Part shown: positions 27,820-36,932 of the stretch, one piece after another
How positions within the stretch are numbered: the first letter of the stretch is position 1
Layout of the letters: the number at the start of each line of letters is the position of its first letter
Assembly: GCF_022376295.1 (NCBI RefSeq)
Contig: NZ_CP060140.1
Coordinates: 1,926,356 to 1,990,355 of the forward strand
Length of the DNA stretch: 64,000 nucleotides
From: Nodularia sphaerocarpa UHCC 0038
GTDB lineage: Bacteria; Cyanobacteriota; Cyanobacteriia; Cyanobacteriales; Nostocaceae
Direction: 5' to 3'
The notes under the pieces: model-generated
The model's input: the letters and a program-made list of their open reading frames with translations, nothing else
Database searches by the model: none
What the model was told of the DNA's origin: nothing
Translations under genes and position numbers: made by a program

Positions 27820-30672
27820 ATGTCTACACTGTTTATTTTAGCTACTTTGGCTCAAATTGCGATTCCCGTTTCCTTACCTAGAAATTTAGCTAATCACCCT
27901 GTATCTATCGCATTGGTACAATCAACGTCTGATGCTGAGTTGTTATTAGAACAGGGTTTAAAACTATACCAGTCTGAAAGGTACGCTGAAGCAGCCAAGA
28001 TTTTTCAACAAGTATCTAAGTCTACAAATAGCCTCAGCCAAGCACAGGCATTAAATTATCTCTCTTTAACTTATCAACAGTTAGGACAGTTATCGGATGC
28101 TGAAGAAGCAATTAAGCAAAGTTTCCAGCTATTACCCCAGAAAACTGGGACTAAAGAATATTTATCTATCCGCGCTCAAGCCCTGAATACCCAAGGTAAG
28201 TTGCTCTTAGCACAAGGTAAATCAGAAACAGCATTGGATATTTGGGATGAGGCGATCGCTACCTATGGTAAAATTGGGGATAATGACGGGAAAATTGGGA
28301 GTCAGATAAACCAAGCCCAGGCACTACAAACATTAGGTTTTTATCGTCGCTCCAGAAATACTCTAGAGAATGTCAAGCAAAATTTGGATAAACAACCAGA
28401 CTCACTTTTAAAGGTAACTGGATTGTTGAGTCTCGGCAATGCTCTACGTATAGTTGGTGATGTTAAGGAATCTCAGTTAATTTTAGCACAAACTTGTCAG
28501 CTTGAAACGAAACGCTTGCAATCAACAGCAAGTTGTGATAATGAAGCTAATGATTTGCAGTCTAAGGAAATTACTCCAGCACAGTCAACTACTCAAGAGA
28601 GGTTGGCAGAAATTTTCTTGAGTTTAGGTAACACTGCCCAAGCACAGGAAAAGAACCAAGAAGCATTACAGTATTATCAACGAGCAGCTAACACTTCACA
28701 GCAGCAGACAACGCAGGTGCAAGCCCAACTGAATGGACTGCGCCTGTCAGTTAACCTGTTAGCAATAGCGGCTAATCAAGAGGAAATTTCCCAACTGGGA
28801 AACTTATCTGAGGAATCTTCGGAAATTGAAACTTCATCTGAGGAATCTTCCGAAATTGAAACTTCATCTGGGGAATCATCGGAAATTGAAAACTCATCTG
28901 TTGTGGAAGCTTCCGAAATTGAAACCTTATCTGCGGAAATTTTGTCTCAACTTCAGGGTTTACCATCCCAACTAGAGAAATTACCACCAAGTCGTAGTAG
29001 CATTTATGCCCGGATTAACTTTGCCCAAAGCTTAGTGAAGATCACAAAAATTGGCGGGGCTGCCAAGGGCATAATTTCTATAGAAGATAACTGTACCTCG
29101 GTTAATTCTCTTTGTACAGCAGCCAAAGTATTAGTTACAGGCGTGAAGCAAGCAGAACAACTAGCAGATGTACGTGCGGAATCTCAAGCTTTAGGGACTT
29201 TAGGTAGTTTATATGAGCAAACACAACAATGGTCTGAGGCGCAAAGGCTGACAGAGCAAGCTTTGCAACTGGCTGAGGGGATTAGAGCTAAGGATATAGC
29301 CTATAGTTGGTATTGGCAATTAGGCCGGCTGCTCAGTACAGATAAAAATCCTCAAAGTAACTTAAATGGAGCGATCGCAGGCTATGAGCAAGCAGTTAGT
29401 ATTTTAAAATCCTTACGTCGTGATTTAAGCACAGTTAACCGCGAATCACAATTTTCCTTTGGGGATGAAGTCGAACCGGTTTATCGTGAGTATGTTAATT
29501 TGTTGTTGCCGAAAACTGGCGAACCTAGTCAAAAAAATCTAGATAAAGCCAGAAAAGTGATTGAGTCATTACAATTAGCAGAACTAGACAACTACTTCCG
29601 CACAGCTTGTTTAGATACCCAAGCAGTCTTGATTGAGAACATTGACCAAGCACGGCAAACAGCTGTGGTTTATCCGATAATTTTAAGCGATCGCCTAATA
29701 ACTATCCTTTCCGTACCGAACACCGAAAATAGTCAATCACTCAAATTCCATGCAGTTCCTATTTCGGAAAAGGAATTCGCCAAGACAATTGAAGATTTGC
29801 GGCAAAAACTTGTACTCAGAAGCACACGCGAATTTTTAATTCCTTCGCAACAGGTGTATGATTGGTTGATTGCCCCTATGGAATCTAATTTAGCAAATAG
29901 TAGTGTCAAAAATCTGGTGTTTGTCTTAGATGGGACATTGCAAAATATCCCCATAGCTGCACTTTACGATCAAAAGAAAAAAGAATATTTAGTGCAAAAA
30001 GGATATAACATCGCCGTTACACCAGGTTTAGAGTTATTACCTCCTACTCCTGTGAATAACCGAACATTGCAAGCAGTCATTGGTGGACTAAGTGAAGCGC
30101 GTGACAACTTTCCCCCATTACCTGGTGTTCAAAATGAGCTAGAGGGAATCCAAAAAATATTATCTGACTCTCAGACTTTTATTAACGATCTTTTTACTAG
30201 TCAACAGATTGAACAAGCAGTTAAGTTATCTCCGTTCCCCATAGTACACTTAGCCACTCACGGGGAATTTAGTTCCAAAGCAGAAGATACGTTTATTTTG
30301 AGTTGGAATAAGCGAGTCAATGTCAGCGATTTAAGTTCTTTACTTACAACTCGCCGGGAACAACAAAGCCAGGTAATTGAATTACTCGTCCTCAGTGCTT
30401 GTCAAACAGCATCCGGTGATAACCGAGCTGCTTTAGGAATTGCTGGTGTTGCTATCCAATCTGGAGCGCGTAGTACATTAGCAAGTGTTTGGAGCGTGAA
30501 CGACGATGCAACTGCTGATTTAATGGTGAATTTTTACCAAAACCTTGCTAAAAATAATACTAAAGCCGAATCCCTGCGTCTCGCTCAACTAGCTCTGCTT
30601 GACGGGGAAGACTCCACATATAAACATCCTTATTACTGGGCCCCTTTTATCCTAGTCGGCAATTGGCAATAA
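27820..30672 (+). CDS. Exported TPR-CHAT protein (caspase-like), copy 2
   Basis: A 950-residue paralogue of the product of 18518-21127. A signal-like start (MSTLFILATLAQIAIP) leads into TPR repeats (about 45-330), an acidic Glu/Ser repeat (EESSEIETSS units, nt ~28800-28930), more TPRs, and a C-terminal CHAT domain with dyad His (HLATHGEF) and Cys (LSACQTASGDNRAALG) and the family end YYWAPFILVGNW. The gene begins 10 bases after tpsB and shares its transcript. It is probably periplasmic or surface-facing. Role inferred: a peptidase acting on, or switched by, the TPS products. Substrate unknown. Confidence 0.88.
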   Translation: MSTLFILATLAQIAIPVSLPRNLANHPVSIALVQSTSDAELLLEQGLKLYQSERYAEAAKIFQQVSKSTNSLSQAQALNYLSLTYQQLGQLSDAEEAIKQSFQLLPQKTGTKEYLSIRAQALNTQGKLLLAQGKSETALDIWDEAIATYGKIGDNDGKIGSQINQAQALQTLGFYRRSRNTLENVKQNLDKQPDSLLKVTGLLSLGNALRIVGDVKESQLILAQTCQLETKRLQSTASCDNEANDLQSKEITPAQSTTQERLAEIFLSLGNTAQAQEKNQEALQYYQRAANTSQQQTTQVQAQLNGLRLSVNLLAIAANQEEISQLGNLSEESSEIETSSEESSEIETSSGESSEIENSSVVEASEIETLSAEILSQLQGLPSQLEKLPPSRSSIYARINFAQSLVKITKIGGAAKGIISIEDNCTSVNSLCTAAKVLVTGVKQAEQLADVRAESQALGTLGSLYEQTQQWSEAQRLTEQALQLAEGIRAKDIAYSWYWQLGRLLSTDKNPQSNLNGAIAGYEQAVSILKSLRRDLSTVNRESQFSFGDEVEPVYREYVNLLLPKTGEPSQKNLDKARKVIESLQLAELDNYFRTACLDTQAVLIENIDQARQTAVVYPIILSDRLITILSVPNTENSQSLKFHAVPISEKEFAKTIEDLRQKLVLRSTREFLIPSQQVYDWLIAPMESNLANSSVKNLVFVLDGTLQNIPIAALYDQKKKEYLVQKGYNIAVTPGLELLPPTPVNNRTLQAVIGGLSEARDNFPPLPGVQNELEGIQKILSDSQTFINDLFTSQQIEQAVKLSPFPIVHLATHGEFSSKAEDTFILSWNKRVNVSDLSSLLTTRREQQSQVIELLVLSACQTASGDNRAALGIAGVAIQSGARSTLASVWSVNDDATADLMVNFYQNLAKNNTKAESLRLAQLALLDGEDSTYKHPYYWAPFILVGNWQ

Positions 30673-31004
30673 AAATGCAATTTAGCGGCGCAAGACTTGG
30701 CGCGATGAATCATAGATTTGATTTAACTATATCTAAAATAAAAATCCTCCGAGGTGTCTAGCTTTGGCAAAATTTTCCTGAAAAAATTAAACCCGTCACA
30801 AATTGGGATTTAATCACAGTAATTTCCGGGTAAATGAACCAGATTTTTTTGTCTCCCGCACCAGCGCCGCCTGCTGGAGGCTCTAGCACGAAGTGCCTTA
30901 AGCGCCAAGAAAAATCAAGAGTGTGGTGCAAGTACATAAAAAGTCTTGTAAAACCTGCTGCCGATTCCAGCAATTACGGTTAATCTAAGAACAGATCCCG
31001 CTTT

Positions 31005-31098
31005 CAATACTTTTCGGTTAAGGAGTGTAGAGACGTTCCATGGAACGTCTCTACTACAAGGGTTTTCGGCTTACAAATTTGCTTAACCGAACAGTATT
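31005..31098. mobile_element. Miniature inverted-repeat element with a palindromic core
   Basis: Terminal inverted repeats CAATACTTTTCGGTTAAG (31005-31022) and CTTAACCGAACAGTATTG (31082-31099) match at 17 of 18 positions. GATCCCGCTTT occurs on both sides (30994-31004 and 31099-31109), as expected of a target duplication. Inside is a 28-bp perfect palindrome at 31027-31054 centred on CCATGG. The 468-base gap between the CHAT and TPR genes shows no gene besides this. Confidence 0.8.
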
Positions 31099-31140
31099 GA
31101 TCCCGCTTTAGCGAACCATAAACATAGAAACTGTAAAAAA

Positions 31141-31536
31141 GTGAAAATCGATCATCAAGACCTCAGCCCAGCAGAAATGCCAGATGTCAACCGACATATT
31201 CAACAGGCTTATACTCGCTTTGCCCAAGGAGATATTGAGGGAGCGATTGCACATTTCCATACAGCCGTTTCTCTTCATCCCCACTGTGCGGAAATTTACA
31301 CGCAAAGAGCGAAATTTCGCCAACAAAAATTAGGCGATTCTCAAGGAGCATTAGAAGATTATACCCAAGCAATTTATATAAGTCCTAATAATGCTTTCTT
31401 TTATTATTGGCGCAGTCAAACTTATCAACAACTAGGTGATCACCAAAAAGCAATTGAGGATTACAACGCAGCCATAAATCTAGCTCCAGAAGGTACTATT
31501 TATCATTTCTTCGATAAAAGTAACAACAGACCATAG
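31141..31536 (+). CDS. Small TPR protein
   Basis: 131 residues from a GTG start. Three tetratricopeptide repeats fill it (AYTRFAQGDIEGAIAHFHTA, RAKFRQQKLGDSQGALEDYTQA, RSQTYQQLGDHQKAIEDYNAA). There is no signal peptide, so it is probably cytosolic. TPRs bind other proteins; the partner is unknown. No strong ribosome site precedes the GTG. It is followed at once by a miniature element and converges with the CHASE2-kinase gene. Confidence 0.75.
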   Translation: MKIDHQDLSPAEMPDVNRHIQQAYTRFAQGDIEGAIAHFHTAVSLHPHCAEIYTQRAKFRQQKLGDSQGALEDYTQAIYISPNNAFFYYWRSQTYQQLGDHQKAIEDYNAAINLAPEGTIYHFFDKSNNRP

Positions 31537-31545
31537 GTAGAATTT

Positions 31546-31658
31546 GGCGTTGCTGAATCAGAGTATGAAATGCCAAAATTACCTTTCTTTTTCTTTGTAC
31601 CTTTGCGGCTGGTGCGCCTGGTGCGTGATACAAATTCAAATTCTCAATCAGCAACGCC
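31546..31658. mobile_element. Miniature inverted-repeat element (GGYGTTGCTGA family), copy 2
   Basis: A 113-bp element with ends GGCGTTGCTGA and TCAGCAACGCC, an 11-bp perfect terminal inverted repeat. Exact 8-bp target duplications TAGAATTT flank it (31538-31545 and 31659-31666). The inside is homologous to the element at 9085-9222. The right duplication includes the first base of the kinase gene's stop codon. Confidence 0.88.
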
Positions 31659-31665
31659 TAGAATT

Positions 31666-33885
31666 TTATAAAGTTTGGACAATATTCAGCACCTCCATCG
31701 CAGACTGATATCTTTGGGTGAAGTCAAGATGTACCATTTTATCTAGAACTCTGGTCAATTCCTCCGTACTATCTGCTAGTTGCCACCAATACTGCCAAAT
31801 CTGTTCCCCAGTTGAAGATGTTGTAGGAATAATGACTTTACCAGTATTGACATCTCTACGGAAAACTTTTGGATATACCCCGGTTAAAGCTTGTATACCA
31901 ATCATTCCCAAAGCATAAATATCACTGTTGAGTCTTGGCATACCGCTCATTTGTTCACCAGGTGCATAACTAGGAGTACCAATGGCGATTGTTTGACTTT
32001 CTTGCTCTTCTGGTTGCAGTTGGGGCTGAATCTGCTTCACAGCACCAAAGTCAATTAAAACAATTTGTCCATCCGTTTTACGCCGAATCAAGTTGTTAGG
32101 TTTAATATCTCGATGAATCACACCATAGCTGTGAACAAAAACCAAAACCTGCAAAACTTCCTTAAGTAGATTCATGACTTCAGCGCGTGAACGAGGAACC
32201 TCCGGTATGAACTCTTGGGATAAAGGATGACCATCAATAAATTCCATCACTAAATAAAATTGCTGATTTTCTTCAAAAAACGCCAGCAGGTATGGTATTT
32301 GTGGGTGTTTCCCCAAAGTTTCGATAATATCTGCTTCAGTATTAAATAACCTTCTGAGGACCTTGATATATTCTGGATCTTGATTAGCAGGTCGCATCTG
32401 TTTAATAACACACAGAGGATTTCCCGGTCGTTGAATATCTTGAGCTAGGTAAGTATTGCTAAATCCTCCAATACCTAAATTCTCAGTAATTTTGTAACGG
32501 TTATTGAGTAAGGTGTTTAGAGAAAGTTCTTGCCCCATAGGATAGATAGGATTGATCACAGTTGGTGCTGGGGTCAAGCTGCTCTTTTCCTGATTTACAT
32601 AGGCTTGCAACTGAGCAATTAATTCTTTTTGGTCTTCCACCCGTTGCATGATTTTTTCTTGATCTCGCTTGCTGTAATAACTGCTAGAGGCAAGGACACC
32701 ACCTGCTGCAACTACTAAGCCCAGTGCCGGAGAAACTACTGGAAACCATCCGGCTTGAGTAAAAATGAGAAAATTACTCCCAAATAATACCGCCAACGAT
32801 GTGCCTTCTGCCAGTCCTAAGCCTAATGGATGTCGAATGCGCCATGCTAAAAATCCACCCACTAAAGACCATCCCCCTATCCAAATGATTTCACCCCACC
32901 CAGGTAAAAACCAAAACAGACGCTGGTTGTTTAAAACTGCACTGAGAATCTGACTGACCTTATGTCCATGAATTTCAACTCCTGCCATCCTGCCAGAATT
33001 ATCAGCTTTTCCAGCAGTAAATGGTGTATTAAAAGTATCTTTTAAGCTCTGTGCGGTAGAACCAATTAAGATGATGCGGTCGTGGACTAAATCGCGGTTT
33101 ACCTGACCTGAAAGTATATCTGTAACAGTAACTTGCTCGGCTATCTGACGGGGAGAACGGTAATTAAGGAGAATTTGATAGCCTTGAGTATCTGCATTTT
33201 GATAACCACCAAAGTTACTTTGCAGAGGTTTAAATACCACATTACTCAGTTGCAGTTCCTGGTTGGCGGTTAATTGTGGCTGAATATTTCCAACTTCTAA
33301 ATATTTCATAGCTAACTGCCAACTTAGGGAATAGGGACTTTGGCAACTATCGGACTGATCTACACTAACTGATATAAGATTACGGCGAATTAAACCATCT
33401 GTATCTACGACGACATCGCTAAATCCTACTCGCTCTGGTTCTACTCCTTGTGGGGGTGCGATACCCGGATTTTCGGTATCGGCGTGTTTACAGATAGGGA
33501 TGATGATATCACTTTGCTGTAAGCGTTGTAGTAGTTTTTCATGGCCAGGCTGTACAGGTAAGTCACGCAAAATATCTAGACCAATGGCGCGGGGTTCATA
33601 TTCTTCCAGTTTGCCTAAAAGTTGATCTAGAACTTCCCCAGGTAAAGGCCAATTCCATTTTTGTAGATCCTGTTCAGTGACAGCCACAATTAATAGACGC
33701 GGGTCTTTCCCCGGATCGGCACGCATTTGCATCATCTGGTCATAGAGCTTCAACTCCAACGTTTCTAATACTTGCAGTTTCTGAATTCCCACGACTAAAA
33801 TTGTGGCGATCGCACTAGAAATAATTACGGATTGTTTGAATGTCTTGAGGAAAATAGCCCGTATTTCATCAGCAATATACTTCAT
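31666..33885 (-). CDS. CHASE2-domain Ser/Thr protein kinase
   Basis: A 739-residue membrane kinase. TM1 (about 17-34) leads to an extracytoplasmic CHASE2 domain (about 40-315). Two or three helices (about 333-400), a short coiled linker and a Hanks-type kinase domain (about 464-735) follow. The kinase is complete: glycine loop GIGGFSNTY, Lys495, HRDIKPNN (Asp593) and DFG (Asp612), with activation segment GTPSYAPGEQ. The layout is typical of cyanobacterial sensory kinases. The CHASE2 part is related to that of the CHAT-CHASE2 protein at 1209-3623, so both may read the same kind of signal. Its substrate is unknown; nearby FHA and TPR proteins are possible partners. Confidence 0.92.
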   Translation of the reverse strand: MKYIADEIRAIFLKTFKQSVIISSAIATILVVGIQKLQVLETLELKLYDQMMQMRADPGKDPRLLIVAVTEQDLQKWNWPLPGEVLDQLLGKLEEYEPRAIGLDILRDLPVQPGHEKLLQRLQQSDIIIPICKHADTENPGIAPPQGVEPERVGFSDVVVDTDGLIRRNLISVSVDQSDSCQSPYSLSWQLAMKYLEVGNIQPQLTANQELQLSNVVFKPLQSNFGGYQNADTQGYQILLNYRSPRQIAEQVTVTDILSGQVNRDLVHDRIILIGSTAQSLKDTFNTPFTAGKADNSGRMAGVEIHGHKVSQILSAVLNNQRLFWFLPGWGEIIWIGGWSLVGGFLAWRIRHPLGLGLAEGTSLAVLFGSNFLIFTQAGWFPVVSPALGLVVAAGGVLASSSYYSKRDQEKIMQRVEDQKELIAQLQAYVNQEKSSLTPAPTVINPIYPMGQELSLNTLLNNRYKITENLGIGGFSNTYLAQDIQRPGNPLCVIKQMRPANQDPEYIKVLRRLFNTEADIIETLGKHPQIPYLLAFFEENQQFYLVMEFIDGHPLSQEFIPEVPRSRAEVMNLLKEVLQVLVFVHSYGVIHRDIKPNNLIRRKTDGQIVLIDFGAVKQIQPQLQPEEQESQTIAIGTPSYAPGEQMSGMPRLNSDIYALGMIGIQALTGVYPKVFRRDVNTGKVIIPTTSSTGEQIWQYWWQLADSTEELTRVLDKMVHLDFTQRYQSAMEVLNIVQTL

Positions 33886-35081
33886 AAAATTTCAATATTT
33901 TTGATTTTATTTTATATGGCAGAATTTTTTTAGCTTTGACAATCATTTAAAAATTGATCAAATCCTGTTCGCACCCTGGTTTACTATCGCTGTAACTTTG
34001 GTTTTTCCAAGTTTGTGGTTGACTGATTATAGGTTGTTCTCCTGTTATGAAAAAATTAAAATGTTTGCTCTAAGTAGGTAAGCATGAATAAACCAAACTA
34101 TGTTAGGACTCGTAAATAAGACCCAAACCCTTACTAATAACCAATGACAAATGACAAATGACGACCCTAGCTAGTTAACTTTATTTACGCCGACCTACCT
34201 ATTTATATAGGTTGATTGCTGGTAAAACCTCACCAACTTACAGTTACTTGATTAGTTTTGAGTTGATTTTAGTATAATTCTTTTTAAGAGATTTTAATTA
34301 ATTAAGTATAATTTTATTAAATAATATTTTATTTCAGACCGTAAAAAAATATGAAGACTGTGATCACAAAAATCAGCTTAACCCAGTGAATAGAAAGAGT
34401 TATAACTCGCATACTGGTTAATTTATTCGATTCCCGCCGACTTAGTTAGTCTATTTTGAAGTACCTTTGAAAGGAGTATTAAAGCTAAGACAGACGTTTA
34501 TCAGTGCAAATGTACTAAGAATCTGTAAATGTCTTGCTCAGTCATAAATATAGCTAGTAAACGCTAATATACCTTAGCGCTCTTCTATTACTCTCGTTAC
34601 ATAAAAATCAGAAACCTTTATACTTGTAGGCGTTGATAAAATTAGGGGTAGTAGGGGTTGTTCGCGTCAGCGTTGCGGAGCAAGGGACCTATGCAGAAGG
34701 CATAAACCAACGCCAAAAATCCTTGGTTTTGTTGGGTTTCACTTTGTATCCCTACGCTTAAGCAAGCTACAAACCAACCTACATTTTTTTCTTTCATCAG
34801 AGTTATAAAAGAGCGTTAATCATATAAGGTGTAGATCAAATTGTACAACTACGGTAAACTCAAATCGGCGGTAAGTCCTCAAATCCGCTTCGCAAGACCT
34901 CTTTCTTGAAAATTTGTCCTCAGTAAAGCGGAACACAAAAATTTGCAAATCCGAGCCACGTAAGTATCAGCATTTTTCACTTGGGGGTACATTACGTTTA
35001 AAAGTGTAAAAATATGACAGTATTTTGCGAAACGCACTGTTTAAGAAGTCTAAATTTATACTATATAAGGCAAATTGAGCT
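33886..35081. other. 1.2-kb intergenic region, no gene seen
   Basis: AT-rich, divergent between the CHASE2 kinase and the histidine kinase, so it should hold both promoters. It contains a short AATGACA tandem (about 34143-34160) and a palindromic dispersed repeat at about 34668-34780 (GCGTCAGCGTTGCGGAGC). No open frame of credible composition and no recognisable RNA gene. Confidence 0.6.
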
Positions 35082-36200
35082 ATGATCAGGGAAGTTGGTC
35101 TACACAAAAAAACAAGTCATCAGCATGAATTCATCTCATCAAATATCCAAGAGTTTTGTCAGTTGCAGTCTGCCCAGTTAACCAGTCAACAGCCAATTTT
35201 ATTTGCTCGTATTGTCTATCATGATTATTTCTTAAAAACACATCAAGAAGTGATTAAGTATGCTATAAATCAAGCTCATTTTTTACCCAAAACTTTAGCT
35301 TATTTACGGTCAGAATCATATTTAATTGATTTTCCTCCTGTAGGTAAAATATGTGAAATACAACTACATAAGTTGCCTGCAATAGCTTATATTTGCCCGA
35401 TTGGTTATAGAAATCAAAAACCTGAATACATTCAGATAATTACGAATGAACCTATCTCACAATGCTTACAAGATTACATCAAGCAATCTGCAATGCTACT
35501 GAGCAATTATGCAGCTATATATTTAGACTATGGTAGGCAGAAAGCTGAAATTAAACTGCTAGAACATATACTGCATCGAGTCGGACACCAATTGCGGAGC
35601 CATTTAGCGATGATTGGATTGTATGCCAACAATTTATGTTTAGGCTTAAAAGAAAGCCCTTGGCAAGAACAAGCAACAATCATCAATGAAAGTATTCAAG
35701 ATATAGATACTAATCTTACAGAGATCATTAATTGCGGTCAAGGAGAAAAATTAAGAACCAGCCCGCAAGATTTAAGAAATTTAGTGCTTGAAAGTATACA
35801 ATGCTTACAACCTTTATTGGCTCAGAAGCAAGTAACAATTTCTATTCCTGATATTTCTACCACATTATTAATAGACCGCTTACAAATCAAACAAGTATTT
35901 GACAATTTATTGAGTAATGCTGTGTATTTTAGTCCTCAATCAGGAAGAATAACCTGTAGTTGGCAGATTTTTCAAGATGAAATTCTGATTAAAATTTCCG
36001 ACCAAGGGCCAGGAATATCTCCAGAGGATACGCAACAAATATTTACCCCTTTTTATTCCACTCGTCCAGGAGGTACAGGTTTGGGTTTAGCGATCGCCAA
36101 AAAAATTATTCTAGACCATTACGGAAATTTGTGGGCGCAGAGTGTATCAGAACTTGGCGCGCAATTTTGCATCATTTTGCCTCGACCCCAGAATATTTAG
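35082..36200 (+). CDS. Sensor histidine kinase
   Basis: 372 residues with no transmembrane segment, so a cytosolic sensor. The first ~150 residues are an unrecognised input region. The dimerisation helix has His169 in HRVGHQLRSHLA, a divergent H-box. The ATPase domain has N-box DNLLSNAVYFSP, G1 DQGPGIS and the G2 segment GGTGLGLAIAKK. It phosphorylates the response regulator encoded 11 bases downstream, in all likelihood. The pair precedes the pseudokinase, FHA and injection-system genes, so it may control them. Confidence 0.88.
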   Translation: MIREVGLHKKTSHQHEFISSNIQEFCQLQSAQLTSQQPILFARIVYHDYFLKTHQEVIKYAINQAHFLPKTLAYLRSESYLIDFPPVGKICEIQLHKLPAIAYICPIGYRNQKPEYIQIITNEPISQCLQDYIKQSAMLLSNYAAIYLDYGRQKAEIKLLEHILHRVGHQLRSHLAMIGLYANNLCLGLKESPWQEQATIINESIQDIDTNLTEIINCGQGEKLRTSPQDLRNLVLESIQCLQPLLAQKQVTISIPDISTTLLIDRLQIKQVFDNLLSNAVYFSPQSGRITCSWQIFQDEILIKISDQGPGISPEDTQQIFTPFYSTRPGGTGLGLAIAKKIILDHYGNLWAQSVSELGAQFCIILPRPQNI

Positions 36201-36211
36201 GAGCATGAAAC

Positions 36212-36889
36212 ATGGCTACTGGTGAAAATATAACAGTTCTCTTGGTAGAGGACAATGAAAGATTCCGCGAAGGTCTACGTACTCTTTTAAATTTTTATAG
36301 TAGTAATTCTTCTTTGCCTTTAGAAGTAGTAGGTGAGGCTAATTCTCTAGCTCAAGTTTTAAAATTTACGCAGCAGAAATCTCCAGATTTAATCCTACTA
36401 GATTTGCAATTGATCGGGACTGATGGCATTACAGTGTTAGTTAACTTGAAGGAAAGTGCTTATATGGGTAAGGTGTTAGTGTTATCTGCTCATCAAGAAG
36501 ATGAATGGATTTTTCGAGCTATGCAAGCGGGAGCATCGGGTTATGTGTTTAAAAATCATTTGGCGACTCAGCTATGTGAAGCTATTAGTACTGTGATTCG
36601 GTCGGAAATTTATCTACCTTCAGAAGTTGCTAGTAGATTTTTTCGATTTTTTCAGGCTTATTCAGACTCTTGTTTGCGGGCTTGTCATCAACTGCACTTA
36701 ACACAACGAGAACAAGAAGTTTTATACTGGTTGACTCAAGGAGCTTCTAATGAAGAAATCGCCAAGCATTTATATGTGACAGTTGCTACAGTCAAGGCTC
36801 ATCTCACCAGTGTTTTTGAAAAGTTGAAGGTTAATAGCCGTACTCAAGCTATTGTGACTGCCTTGAAGCTAGGACTCGTGAAGGCTTAA
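36212..36889 (+). CDS. NarL/FixJ-type response regulator with LuxR helix-turn-helix
   Basis: 225 residues. The receiver domain has acidic residues in LLVEDNERF (Asp14), the phospho-acceptor Asp64 in LILLDLQL, and switch Ser/Lys in VLSAHQ and YVFKNH. The C-terminal LuxR-type DNA-binding domain (about 160-222) has LTQREQEVLYWLTQGASNEE and VTVATVKAHLTSVF. It partners with the kinase just upstream. Which promoters it binds cannot be told; the injection-system cluster starting 3.2 kb downstream is a natural guess. Confidence 0.92.
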   Translation: MATGENITVLLVEDNERFREGLRTLLNFYSSNSSLPLEVVGEANSLAQVLKFTQQKSPDLILLDLQLIGTDGITVLVNLKESAYMGKVLVLSAHQEDEWIFRAMQAGASGYVFKNHLATQLCEAISTVIRSEIYLPSEVASRFFRFFQAYSDSCLRACHQLHLTQREQEVLYWLTQGASNEEIAKHLYVTVATVKAHLTSVFEKLKVNSRTQAIVTALKLGLVKA

Positions 36890-36932
36890 AAGCAGCGCTA
36901 TGATTCAATAATCTTGCCCAAAATATTTGTAT

